Positions 36,541 to 46,121 of a stretch of DNA of 64,000 nucleotides are shown one piece after another; position 1 is the first letter of the stretch; each line of letters opens with the position of its first letter. The DNA comes from Marinifilum fragile JCM 15579 (GTDB lineage Bacteria > Bacteroidota > Bacteroidia > Bacteroidales > Marinifilaceae), in NCBI RefSeq assembly GCF_001310955.1, contig NZ_BAZX01000022.1:1-64000 (forward strand). Direction: 5' to 3'. Below the pieces are notes generated by a model. That model was given only the letters and a program-made list of their open reading frames with translations. It searched no databases and was not told where the DNA came from. Made by a program: the position numbers and the translations under genes.

Positions 36541-39488
36541 ATGAAAAAGAACCTTTACTTTTTCCGAGTATGGGTAATGGCCATTGCCATGCTCATTTCA
36601 GTAAGTGCTTCGGCTCAGAAGCGAGAACACATTAAAATTGATCCAAACACTCGTTACGACAAGAATGAGCTGGTTTTAAAGTCGGCCATCGGTAGCGATT
36701 ATCTGATCGACTTTAAGCTAAACTCCTATGATTTGCTCTATATTGCATCGGAGAATGCCTATAAGGTGGAAGCCAACAATATGGGAGATATTCTGGAAAA
36801 GGGTAATCCGGCTTTGCCTCGTTTTGCTCAATCCATCATGATTCCATCAAGTGCGGATATGCAAGTGGAAGTTTTGTCTTCGGAGTTTATCGAAATTAAG
36901 GATTTCAACGTGGTTCCTTCAAAAGGTAATCTTACCCGTGATATCGATCCAAAGTCTATTCCTTATAGCTATGGTGAGGCTTATCAGCAGGATGATTATT
37001 ATCCTTCTAACTTGGCTTCGCTTAATGATCCATACATCTTAAGAAGTGTTCGCGGTCAGGCATTGGTGGTGAATCCGATCACCTACAATCCAGTTCAGAA
37101 AACCTTAAGAATCTATACACATATGGAACTGAAGGTGAGTGCAAGCGGAAAAGCATCTACCAAAAATACTTTAACTGGTGTCAAGTCTGCTGCTCCTGAC
37201 AGGGGATTCGAAAAGGTATATGAGTCTCATTTCTTGAATTACGTTCCTTCGAGCACGAAATACACAGCTTTGAACGATGAGCCTGGCAACATGCTGATTA
37301 TTTGTTACGATGATTATATGGATGAAATGGCTGATTTCGTTGCCTGGAAAAAGCAGAAAGGAATTCCTGTTGAGATGGTGGCATACAGCACCATTGGTAG
37401 TGCATCGGCTATTAAAACCTATGTGAGTAATTATTACAACACCAAGGGTTTAACTTATTTGCTATTGGTTGGTGATGCACCACAAGTTCCAACATCATCT
37501 ACAAGTGCGGGTGATTCTGATAACAACTATGGCTTTATTGCTGGGAACGATCATTACATCGACATTTTTGTAGGACGTTTTTCGGCACAAACTGCTGCAC
37601 AGGTAACTACTCAGGTAGAAAGAAGCATACATTATGAACGTGATATCAACTCTTCGGACACATGGTTGGCATCGGGTGTTGGAATTGCATCCGACGAAGG
37701 ATCTAACCCATCAGACGAAGAGCACATGAATGCCATTCAAACCAAACTGGAAGGTTATGGATATACCATTTCTCGTTGTTACCAAAATGGAGGATCGGCT
37801 ACGCAATTAACAAACTTGCTGAATGCCGGTAAAGGAATCATTAATTACGTTGGGCATGGTTCTATCACCGGCTTCGCAAGTATGGTATATACCAATACCA
37901 ATGTAAACAATCTTACCAATGAGAACAAGCTGCCTTTTATTTTCGATGTGGCTTGTGTGAACGGGAACTTTAAAAATAATACTTGCTTTGCTGAAACATG
38001 GTTGCGTGCTACAAACAATGGCAAACCAACGGGTGCTATGGCCATTTGTGCTTCTACCATTAATCAATCGTGGGTGCCACCTATGATCGCGCAGAATGAG
38101 ATGAACGACATTTTAATTGAGAGTTATGCCAATAACATTAGAAGAACTTTTACAGGCATTGCCTTAACGGGATGTTTAAAATGGTGGATGTTTACGGATC
38201 GGGCGGAGAAAATATGATTGATACATGGACTGTATTTGGTGATCCTTCTTTGCAAGTAAGAACCAAAACACCAACAGCAATGCAGGTGAATCATACAGCA
38301 ACAGCTACACCAGGCTCCAACAGCTTTAGTGTAAGCAGTAACACCAACGATGCCTGGCTTTCGTTAACTCTTAATGGTGAGATTATTGGTACTGCTAAAA
38401 TTAACAACGGTTCGGCAAATGTAAGCATTAGCCCATTGCCATCAAGTGGAACGATTAAACTTACAGTTACAGGCTATAACAAGATTCCGTATGTTGCTGA
38501 TATTAACATTTCTGGAAGTGGAGTAGAAGAGGTAGTAGCCAATTTTACAGCGAATAAAACAAGTATATCCACCGGAGAAAGCATCAGCTTTACGGATTTA
38601 TCATCTAATAATCCTACTTCGTGGAATTGGTCATTTGCCGGTGGTACTCCAACGGTAAGTACTGCTCAAAATCCTACAGTAAGCTATAATACTGAAGGTA
38701 CTTACTCGGTATCCTTAACGGCAGCCAATAGCAGTAGTACCGATACCAAAACAATTACCAATATGATTACGGTAAGTGCACCAATTGCTCAAACTTACTG
38801 CGAAGCAACAACAAATGGCTGTAGTTCCTACGAGTACATCTCGAACGTTTCATTCGGAACCATCAATAACAATTCAACTTGCAATGGATATTCTGACAAT
38901 ACCTCCCAGGTGGCAAATGTTGAACAGGGACAAAGCTATGATATTACTGTAAGCATTGGTCGTCCTGATTCAAGAAACCAGGTAAGTGTATGGTTCGATT
39001 GGAATCGTGATGGAGAGTTTAGTGGAGCGAATGAGGAATATGCATTAAGCTACAATTATGGAAGTAGTGTTGGTACGGCAACTGGTAGCATTCAGGTTCC
39101 TGCAACAGCCAGCTTAGGTGCTACCCGAATGAGAGTGCGGGTTACTTACAATGAAACACCTCAGTCTTGTGGAAATACAACCTATGGCGAAATAGAGGAT
39201 TATGGCATTCAGGTAGGAAGTGGAAGCAGTTCAAGAGATAGGGCATTAGGAGAAAATACAAGCATTAAGCTGTATCCTAATCCTGCTACCGATTATTTTA
39301 AGTTGGAACAAATTGGAATTTCAGGAGAAGTAAGTGTAAAGATCATCAACCTTACAGGTACTGTAGTCAATACCTTTATTTCCGACGGCTCAGATAAGTT
39401 TGATATTAGCAATTTAAGCAGTGGAATATACATTGTACAAGTAAGCTCTGGAGATGAGATCTGGACTAAAAAGTTAGTGGTGAAGTAA
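36541..39488 (+). CDS. type IX-secreted C25 (gingipain-like) cysteine peptidase, frameshifted
   Basis: A signal peptide (to about residue 26) and a propeptide (to about 220) precede the peptidase C25 domain, with catalytic His in GIINYVGHGSITGFA and Cys in FIFDVACVNGNF. The frame breaks in an A-run at 38178-38181. Adding one A joins LTGCLK to MVDVYGSGGENMIDTWTVFG, the usual end of the C25 domain. Then come a C25 immunoglobulin-like domain, a PKD domain (TSWNWSFAGGTPTVSTAQNP), a GEVED domain (VWFDWNRDGEF) and a type IX sorting domain (IKLYPNPATDYFKLE to KKLVVK). A secreted, probably cell-surface, protease of about 980 residues. Confidence 0.92.
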
Positions 39489-39620
39489 TTAGATATGCTA
39501 ATCACCCAGGGACTGTTGAATTCCCCTACTCACAGTCCCACCCCCTTACTAATTTGGTGCTTGAGTCACACCAATAGGTTCACTTAAGTTAAAATTAGGT
39601 GGAATTTACGTAGTAGTGTG

Positions 39621-39662
39621 GAACCGGATTTTCGATGCAAATTGATCTTCCGGTTCTTTTTT
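39621..39662 (+). terminator. intrinsic terminator of the C25 peptidase gene
   Basis: GAACCGGA (39621-39628) pairs perfectly with TCCGGTTC (39649-39656) across a 20-base loop, followed by T6. Confidence 0.8.
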
Positions 39663-39761
39663 GTATTAGTATGCGATTTGTAATGAATCAAAAAATCTTA
39701 TTGCAGTGATATTCTCAATAAGCCGTAACTTTACTAATACTTTCACTTTGAACCTTATTTA

Positions 39762-40841
39762 ATGAACCGTACCGATAGAAATAAAGTGATGTTTCTGATA
39801 TCATTTTGGATATTAGCGGCAGTATTTATTATCATTTACGAGTGGTCGGTCCTACGCTTTGAAGGAGTTCCTTACGACTTGCCTAAGGTGCTAAGTATAG
39901 GTTTATTAATTACTTTATTGAGTGCTGGATTAATAGCCTTTCTTGAAATTAAATACCTGTCAAGAATGTTTCGCAAAAGGAGTTTTCTGTATACGCTTTT
40001 GGTAAAATCCTCATTCTACTTGTTCAATATTATCATTTTTAATTCACTGGTCATTATGCTTGTGGCAGCCTTTAAACAGGAGGGGCTTAAGCTCGATCGC
40101 CAGGTGTGGATGCATTATACCAACTATGTTGTCTCATGGAGAATGTTTACAGGTATTCTCTTTTGGGCAGGAAATGTATTTTTTGCCTTGTTTGTGGTAG
40201 GTGTGGCGGAGAAATTTGGTCAAGGAGTATTGGTCAATTTTCTATTGGGTAAGTATCATCGTCCACGAGAAGAATCAAGGTTGTTTTTAATTATGGATCT
40301 TAATTCTTCAACAATTTACGCTGAGAAGTTAGGACATATAAAGTACAGTGAGATGATACAGGATTGTTTTTATGACTTAACCAAAGTGATTGCGAATACC
40401 GAAGCACAAATCTATCAATATGTAGGTGATGAAGTTGTACTAACTTGGAAGCAAAATGCAGATATCAACTACAAAGATTGTTTGAACGTATTTTTTCGAT
40501 ACCAAACCATGATGAAAACAAAGAGTGCCTATTACACCAAAAGATACGGAATGATACCAAAGTTTAAAGCCGGATCGGAGTTGGGAATGGTAACCGTTGC
40601 AGAGGTAGGAGAGATCAAGAAGGAGTTGGCCTATCACGGCAATCCGATAAATACAGCTTCTCGCTTGTGCAAAAGGTGCAATGAATTTGATACGAGTATT
40701 TTGGTTTCGGAAAATGTAATGAACGAGCTTAAGAAACAAAATGGTTTAAGCAATTACAAGCCGATAGCTCAGTTAAAGTTAAAAGGAAAAATGAGGCCAT
40801 TAATTGTATATTCCATTAACGATTATATTCAAAATTTATGA
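39762..40841 (+). CDS. membrane-bound class III adenylate/guanylate cyclase
   Basis: 359 residues. The N-terminal half has four membrane helices (about 9-28, 43-63, 78-104, 127-152). The C-terminal cyclase homology domain (about 170-355) has the metal-binding aspartates in FLIMDLNSSTIYAEKLG and YQYVGDEVVLTW, and the late motif YHGNPINTASRLCKRCNEF. Class III cyclases make cAMP or cGMP; the specificity residues cannot be assigned by eye. This four-helix, single-domain form is frequent in Bacteroidota. There is no effector gene next to it. Confidence 0.85.
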   Translation: MNRTDRNKVMFLISFWILAAVFIIIYEWSVLRFEGVPYDLPKVLSIGLLITLLSAGLIAFLEIKYLSRMFRKRSFLYTLLVKSSFYLFNIIIFNSLVIMLVAAFKQEGLKLDRQVWMHYTNYVVSWRMFTGILFWAGNVFFALFVVGVAEKFGQGVLVNFLLGKYHRPREESRLFLIMDLNSSTIYAEKLGHIKYSEMIQDCFYDLTKVIANTEAQIYQYVGDEVVLTWKQNADINYKDCLNVFFRYQTMMKTKSAYYTKRYGMIPKFKAGSELGMVTVAEVGEIKKELAYHGNPINTASRLCKRCNEFDTSILVSENVMNELKKQNGLSNYKPIAQLKLKGKMRPLIVYSINDYIQNL

Positions 40842-40898
40842 ATCCTTTAAATTCCTCAAATCATTTGTATAGTTTTATGCTTTCAAAATAAATATCAA

Positions 40899-41302
40899 AT
40901 GAGCAAATACATCTATACATTACCACTTAAAGTACGAGATTACGAGTGCGATATCCAGGGAGTAGTTAACAATTCAGTCTATCAGACTATTTAGAGCATG
41001 CACGTCATGAGTTTTTGGAATCAATTGGTAGTAACTTTAAGCAACTACACGAAGAGGGAGTAGACGCCATGGTCTCTCGTATCGAGATAGATTATAAAAC
41101 CTCACTAACCAGTGGCGATGAATTTGAAGTACGTTTAAGTATTGAAAGAGAAGGATTAAAATTGGTATTCAACGAGGACATTTACCGAAGCTCAGACAAT
41201 AAACTTTGTGCCAAAGGAAAGGTATTTGTGATTTGTCTTGTTAATGGCAGATTGAGCAAAGGAGAGGTGTTCAATGAATTGTTTGGTAAATATCTTGTTT
41301 AA
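40899..41302 (+). CDS. 4-hydroxybenzoyl-CoA-type thioesterase (hotdog fold), frameshifted
   Basis: Starts MSKYIYTLPLKVRDYECDIQ and continues GVVNNSVYQ, typical of YbgC/FadM-like hotdog thioesterases (RxxDxDxxGxVNNxxYxxYxExAR). The frame hits a stop at 40992 unless one base is added near 40986, after which QxYLEHARHEFLESIG follows and the domain runs to LFGKYLV. About 134 residues. It hydrolyses acyl-CoA or acyl-ACP thioesters; the substrate is unknown. The last bases overlap the convergent methyltransferase gene by four. Confidence 0.85.
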
Positions 41303-41934
41303 AATTTAACTTTCTGCATCAGGCAAAATACTGCCTGGTGTGGAACAAGCTTTCCTTCTAGTTCAACCTCCTTTATTTCCCGTATTTTAAAATGCGAACT
41401 CATTAAATCCTGAATTTCTTCTACAGATGAGAAATAGAGTTCAGTTCCAATAGGTGTTTTCCGGTATTTTCCTTCTCCTCCAAAGTTTTGATCCTTTTCG
41501 CTAAAACAAATTGAAAGATAATAGCTTCCCTCAGATAAAAGCTTACTTACATTCTGCACATACATTTCTCTGTATTCAGGATAAATATGATGAATGACTT
41601 CAAATTCATAGGCGAGTTCTATTGTAGGCAATATAATATCATTGGTCTTACACAAGTCTAGCTCGTAGAAATCTCCCTTTAAATTCTTGATTCCAAATAA
41701 TTGATTAGCATGATTGATGGCTGTTTGAGAAATGTCAATTCCTGACACTTTGTATCCTTTTTGTGCAAAATAGGCAGCATAATATCCTAAACCACAACCT
41801 AAATCGAGTAAATGCGAAGGTGATGGAGCTAAGCTTTCTATGGTGTTGATTAAAATATCAGGAGGCGTTTCACGTTTCCATGGTATTTTATCAAAAGGTA
41901 TTCCTTTATAAATGTCTTTTTTATTCATGTTCAC
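41299..41934 (-). CDS. class I SAM-dependent methyltransferase
   Basis: 211 residues. Motif I is HLLDLGCGLGYYAAYFAQKGYKVSGIDIS (about 40-68), and motif II lies in GDFYELDLCKT. The later YLSICFSEKDQNFGGEGKYRKTP segment resembles thiopurine- or tellurite-type methyltransferases (small-molecule acceptors). The acceptor is unknown. It lies downstream of two predicted minus-strand terminated RNAs, the nearer terminator being 44 bases before the start codon, so its transcription may depend on readthrough. Confidence 0.85.
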   Translation of the reverse strand: MNMNKKDIYKGIPFDKIPWKRETPPDILINTIESLAPSPSHLLDLGCGLGYYAAYFAQKGYKVSGIDISQTAINHANQLFGIKNLKGDFYELDLCKTNDIILPTIELAYEFEVIHHIYPEYREMYVQNVSKLLSEGSYYLSICFSEKDQNFGGEGKYRKTPIGTELYFSSVEEIQDLMSSHFKIREIKEVELEGKLVPHQAVFCLMQKVKF

Positions 41935-41977
41935 CTAAGGAAGAAAAAAACAGCATTATTATCAAGTTATAGGCAAC

Positions 41978-42077
41978 AAAAAAAAGGATCGAACTCCTCC
42001 GATCCTTTCCTAACATTAAATGTTAACCTTAATCTCAATCTATGATAAAACTACTCTATTCTTTTTTCTTCTTGAAT
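41978..42077 (-). ncRNA. candidate small or leader RNA B (about 100 nt)
   Basis: It starts after a minus-strand TACCTTTG box and ends at a strong intrinsic terminator: CGATCCTTT/AAAGGATCG arms (41983-41991 with 42000-42008), an 8-base loop and eight T on the minus strand. There is no ORF of note. It contains TCATAGATTGAG (complement of 42034-42045) followed by GGTTAA and TTAATGTTAG, in the same order as in candidate RNA A just upstream. Either a small RNA or a terminated leader of the methyltransferase gene. Confidence 0.5.
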
Positions 42078-42083
42078 ACATTT

Positions 42084-42091
42084 CAAAGGTA
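42084..42091 (-). promoter_or_regulatory. -7 box TACCTTTG for RNA B
   Basis: An exact TAnnTTTG on the minus strand. The nearest TTTG is 23 bases upstream, longer than usual, so the upstream element is uncertain. Confidence 0.45.
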
Positions 42092-42150
42092 AGGCAATAC
42101 GCGGTTAAGAGCTGCAAAGGAAAGTTAAAAAAGATTAAATGTAATAGAAT

Positions 42151-42299
42151 AAAAAATGGCTGAGAAACTCAGCCATTTTTATCTAACCATTAACCAACTA
42201 ACTAAAAAACTCAGTTTATGAAAATCCCCTAATTTTCAATTGGCTTATTAGCTTGATATCCTGACAATAACAAGCTGCAAAACCGTTGTGAGCCTTAAT
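42151..42299 (-). ncRNA. candidate small RNA A (about 150 nt)
   Basis: Bounded by a good minus-strand promoter (42306-42335) and a 13-bp perfect terminator hairpin, AAAAATGGCTGAG (42152-42164) with CTCAGCCATTTTT (42168-42180), with T6 on the minus strand. It contains TCATAAACTGAG (complement of 42210-42221) followed by GGTTAATGGTTAG, paralleling RNA B. No convincing ORF. The two units look like a tandem duplication of one RNA. Confidence 0.55.
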
Positions 42300-42305
42300 C
42301 GGCGG

Positions 42306-42335
42306 CAAAAGTAGAAAGTATTTGTGAAATTACAA
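42306..42335 (-). promoter_or_regulatory. promoter of RNA A
   Basis: On the minus strand TTG (42333-42335), a 19-base spacer, then TACTTTTG (42306-42313): an exact fit to the Bacteroidota consensus in both boxes and spacing. Confidence 0.7.
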
Positions 42336-42548
42336 GTCTTGCCTGTATAAAATGTGAACTTTTAAACATTATTTAACACTTCATATATTGATCTTTTTTC
42401 ATTTTTAGATTGACATCTATTTTTAGTTTCTCTATATTGCATGTAGAAAGCCTTCCAATTATCTTATTATCACCAAAATATTAGGATATCACAAGTTGTG
42501 GCACTGTATATTTTCATTGCTAATTGTGTAACTCTAATACTTTATTTC

Positions 42549-43775
42549 ATGTTCGATCTTGATAAATGGCAGGAAATTTTTGAAACTATCCGAAAAAATA
42601 AACTTCGAACCATCCTTACAGGCTTTAGTGTTTCCTGGGGTATATTTATGCTGATTATCCTTTTGGGTTCTGGTAACGGATTGCAAAATGGGGTTTTAGA
42701 TCAGTTTAAGCGTGATGCTATGAATAGCCTTTGGATTTATAGTGGAAGAACCAGTATGGCATTTGATGGCATGCAGCCTGGCAGAAGAATACAGTTTACC
42801 AATGAGGATTATGACCGCACCAAGGACTCTGGACTTGATGTGGATAAAATTAGCTCTCGCTATTCCATTTATAGAAACAACGTGATTTCGTACAAAACGG
42901 AGTATGTTTCCTATGAAATTATTGCTGTACATCCTGACACTGAAGTTTTAGAGAATACAACATCGCTTAAAGGAAGGTTTTTAAATGATGTGGATATAAA
43001 CCAGTATAGGAAGGTGGTAGCCATAAGCACCATTTTAGAAGAAGCACTCTTTAAAAGAGAAGAGCCAGTAGGCAAATACATAAAACTCAATGGCATTCCA
43101 TTTCAGGTTATTGGCGTTTTTACTGATTATTCTGATAGGGATTTACAAAGAGTGTATGTTCCTGTATCAACCGCTCAAAGGGTGTTTAATGGTGCCAATC
43201 GAATTTCCAACATGTCTTTTACTACCAATACTCATGATATTGAAGCATTACAGCAAATGGAGAATTATTTAAGAAAGAGTTTTGCTGCTCGTCATAAGTT
43301 TGATCCCAAAGACAGAAGGGCCATGTGGATTAATAATAATATGGAAGGCTATCAACGCACCATGGCATTGTTTTCAGGCATTAGAATTTTTGTTTGGATC
43401 ATTGGTGTATTTACCATTATAGCTGGAATTGTAGGTGTTAGTAACATCATGATTATTGTTGTGCGTGAAAGAACCCGCGAAATTGGTATTCGAAAAGCAT
43501 TAGGTGCAACTCCCAAGTCCATTGTTGGGTTAATATTGCTAGAATCGGTTCTGATAACCTCTGTAGCTGGATATATGGGCTTGGTACTAGGTGTATTATT
43601 ATTAGAACTACTGGCTCCACATACTCAAATCGAATTTTTCATGAATCCATCAGTTGACCTAAGTGTAGGTTTACAGGCTACAGCTGTACTGGTTTTTGCT
43701 GGTTTATTAGCTGGATTTTTTCCAGCCTGGAAGGCGGCAAATGTAAAGCCAATAGAAGCTTTGGCTGATGAATAG
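42549..43775 (+). CDS. MacB/FtsX-type ABC transporter permease 1
   Basis: 408 residues from the ATG at 42549 (MFDLDKWQEIFETIRKNKLRT); a GTG 17 codons earlier gives an unlikely extension. The first helix (ILTGFSVSWGIFMLIILLGSG) and a periplasmic MacB_PCD domain (about 45-250) precede three C-terminal helices of the FtsX domain (IFVWIIGVFTIIAGIVGVSNIMI, VGLILLESVLITSVAGYMG, and a last helix ending FFPAWKAANVKPIEALADE). Typically this exports macrolides, lipoproteins or peptides with an ATPase partner. No ATPase gene is adjacent; a homologous permease follows after 52 bases. Confidence 0.88.
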   Translation: MFDLDKWQEIFETIRKNKLRTILTGFSVSWGIFMLIILLGSGNGLQNGVLDQFKRDAMNSLWIYSGRTSMAFDGMQPGRRIQFTNEDYDRTKDSGLDVDKISSRYSIYRNNVISYKTEYVSYEIIAVHPDTEVLENTTSLKGRFLNDVDINQYRKVVAISTILEEALFKREEPVGKYIKLNGIPFQVIGVFTDYSDRDLQRVYVPVSTAQRVFNGANRISNMSFTTNTHDIEALQQMENYLRKSFAARHKFDPKDRRAMWINNNMEGYQRTMALFSGIRIFVWIIGVFTIIAGIVGVSNIMIIVVRERTREIGIRKALGATPKSIVGLILLESVLITSVAGYMGLVLGVLLLELLAPHTQIEFFMNPSVDLSVGLQATAVLVFAGLLAGFFPAWKAANVKPIEALADE

Positions 43776-43827
43776 AAAAATAAAACTCATTTCAATAAAA
43801 AAACTTTTAATCACTAAATGAATTATC

Positions 43828-45096
43828 ATGTTTGATAGAGATCGATGGACCGAAATATACATGGCGCTTAAAAGCAATAAACTAAGAACATTTCTTACTG
43901 CTTTTGGTGTTTTCTGGGGTATTTTCATGTTAATTATCATGTTAGGATCCGGAAGAGGTTTGGAGAATGGTGTTTATCATGGTATGGGAGATTTCGCAAC
44001 CAATTCAGTATTTATCTGGGCCCAGCCAACCAGCAAACCATATAAGGGTTACAAACAGGGAAGACGCTATAACTTCACCAATCAGGACACAAAAGCCATT
44101 TTAGATAACATCCACGAAATAGAAATTCTTGCACCGCGTATTCAAGCCTGGGGTGGAGGTGATGGCGAAAATAATGTAATTAGAGGTTTAAAAACGGGAG
44201 CATTTAGTATTCTTGGAGATGTTCCTGAAGTTAATAAAATAGATCCGGTAACAATTACTTCAGGTAGATTTATTAATAAAGTAGACGTCAACGACAAGAG
44301 AAAGAATGCAGTAATTGGCAAGCGTGTAATTGAAGTTCTATTTGAAGAAGGTGAGGAACCAGTTGGAAAGTATATTAAGATTAATGGGGTTTACTTTCAA
44401 ATTGTGGGAACCTTTAAATCCATGCATAATCAGGGTTGGGGTGATTGGCAAAATCAATGTGTAATTATTCCATTTACAACCTTGCAAAAAACATACAATT
44501 ATGGCAATCGAGTAGGTCACTACTCCATTACCTCGAAAAAAGAATACTCTGCAACATTGGTCGAAGAAAAGGTGAAAAATTTACTCCGAAGACGTCATAC
44601 AATTCATCCAGATGATCAAAGAGCATTTGGAAGTAATAATGTTGAAAAAGAGTTTATTCAAATTAACAACTTATTTATAGGTATAGCTGGTTTAATATGG
44701 ATTGTTGGTACTGGCACACTCCTTGCTGGTATCATTGGAGTTAGTAATATCATGCTATTCATTGTTAAAAAACGAACCAAAGAGATTGGAATACAACGTG
44801 CATTGGGAGCTTCTCCATCAGTGATTATTAGTTCAATACTTACAGAATCTGTAGTACTAACAGCTATAGCAGGTTGGATTGGTCTTGTTTTTGGCGTCTT
44901 TCTTTTAGAGGTCATTACAAAAGCAATTCAAAATGGTGGAGGAGATGAAAGTATGTTCTCCAATCCAGAGGTTGATTTCAATATTGCAATTATTGCCTTA
45001 ATAATTTTAATCATCTCAGGCTTGGTTGCAGGGATAATTCCAGCTAAAAAAGCAATGGCAGTACGTCCAATTGAAGCAATTCGAGATGATGGATGA
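43828..45096 (+). CDS. MacB/FtsX-type ABC transporter permease 2
   Basis: 422 residues, a paralogue of the preceding gene with the same layout: MFDRDRWTEIYMALKSNKLRT start, first helix, MacB_PCD domain and three FtsX helices ending GIIPAKKAMAVRPIEAIRDDG. The EIGIQRALGASPSVI coupling segment matches EIGIRKALGATPKSI in the neighbour. The pair probably forms a heterodimeric permease with an ATP-binding subunit encoded elsewhere. Confidence 0.88.
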   Translation: MFDRDRWTEIYMALKSNKLRTFLTAFGVFWGIFMLIIMLGSGRGLENGVYHGMGDFATNSVFIWAQPTSKPYKGYKQGRRYNFTNQDTKAILDNIHEIEILAPRIQAWGGGDGENNVIRGLKTGAFSILGDVPEVNKIDPVTITSGRFINKVDVNDKRKNAVIGKRVIEVLFEEGEEPVGKYIKINGVYFQIVGTFKSMHNQGWGDWQNQCVIIPFTTLQKTYNYGNRVGHYSITSKKEYSATLVEEKVKNLLRRRHTIHPDDQRAFGSNNVEKEFIQINNLFIGIAGLIWIVGTGTLLAGIIGVSNIMLFIVKKRTKEIGIQRALGASPSVIISSILTESVVLTAIAGWIGLVFGVFLLEVITKAIQNGGGDESMFSNPEVDFNIAIIALIILIISGLVAGIIPAKKAMAVRPIEAIRDDG

Positions 45097-45338
45097 TGAA
45101 CAATATTAGGTGTATATGATTGATAATCGGCACTGTAGTATGGTAGTTTTTATGAATGGATGTGTGCTTTCATGTAATTTTGAGAAGAAGGTATGGTCAT
45201 GCTAAAAAACTATATTTACCATCAAAATAGTACTGTCTATTAAAGATTCCCAAAATTGGATAACAATCAGTAAAGTGAATGGTTTGAATTTTATGTTATT
45301 TTTTTATATTTTGGATGGACCATAAAATAATAATAATC

Positions 45339-46010
45339 ATGAAAACTTTCACAAAAACAATAACTCTGCTATTGCTAATAATCTCTCATTTAAATTGCTT
45401 TACCCAAGAAATCGTAATTAAAGGAAAACTTACAACCTATAAAGCAATACCTGTTGTAAACGCTGATGTAATTGTTCAAAGTAGTAAAAAGACTATTAAA
45501 ACAGATGAGACGGGCGCATTTACATGCGTTTGCCAAATAAAAGATAAAATTACATTTTCAGCTGTAGGTTTTATTAAGAAAATTTATAAAATCAAAAAGA
45601 ATGAGAATGGAAATATTACTGTTGATTTGAAGCTCTCTTCTAAAGCTGATTCAGGAGAGAAGGCAATTAAAGCTGCTCATATACTTGAATTGGATAAGTT
45701 TAGAGAGCTTGTAAATCAGGGTGTTAATCATAAAGATTATTCAAAATATAGCACTTTAATGGAAGCTCTTAGCAATGAATTTCCTTTATTAAAAATTACA
45801 TCAAATGAAATAATAATAAGAGGGCCCTCCTCGATTCAACTATCCAGTAGTGCTGGAATTGAGGTGGATGGAGTACTAGTAGGCTTAGGTATGTTGAAGT
45901 CTCTAAATCCTAATAATATAGCTAGTATAGAAGTAGTAAAAGGTAGTGAAGCTGCAAGGTATGGAGCTAGAGGCGCAAATGGGATGATTGTTATTAAAAC
46001 AAAAAAATAA
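45339..46010 (+). CDS. exported carboxypeptidase-regulatory + TonB-plug protein without a barrel (paralogue 1)
   Basis: 223 residues from the ATG at 45339 (MKTFTKTITLLLL); codons before that are less likely. A signal peptide (to about 24) leads into a carboxypeptidase-D-regulatory-like beta domain (about 25-100; VIKGKLTTYKAIPVVNADVIV). After a linker comes a plug-like module ending IEVDGVLVGLGMLKSLNPNN and SIEVVKGSEAARYGARGANG, exactly the end of a TonB plug (with its ..IKGxxAAxYGxxGxNGVIxIxTK), but the protein stops there. The barrel is absent with no frameshift evident. The role is unknown. Confidence 0.75.
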   Translation: MKTFTKTITLLLLIISHLNCFTQEIVIKGKLTTYKAIPVVNADVIVQSSKKTIKTDETGAFTCVCQIKDKITFSAVGFIKKIYKIKKNENGNITVDLKLSSKADSGEKAIKAAHILELDKFRELVNQGVNHKDYSKYSTLMEALSNEFPLLKITSNEIIIRGPSSIQLSSSAGIEVDGVLVGLGMLKSLNPNNIASIEVVKGSEAARYGARGANGMIVIKTKK

Positions 46011-46121
46011 TACTGCGCTATGTTTAAAATGTTCCAATTCTGTTTTTTAGGCTCCAATAAATTTTGCTTATAAATCTTTAGTGCAAAATGCTTCAAGCTT
46101 GTTATTAATACATGTAAAAAT

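Noticed and set aside
38172..39488. Separate secreted protein with PKD, GEVED and sorting domains
   Set aside because: Its first residues (MVDVYGSGGENMIDTW) are the end of the C25 domain that breaks in an A-run, so it is the rest of the same peptidase.
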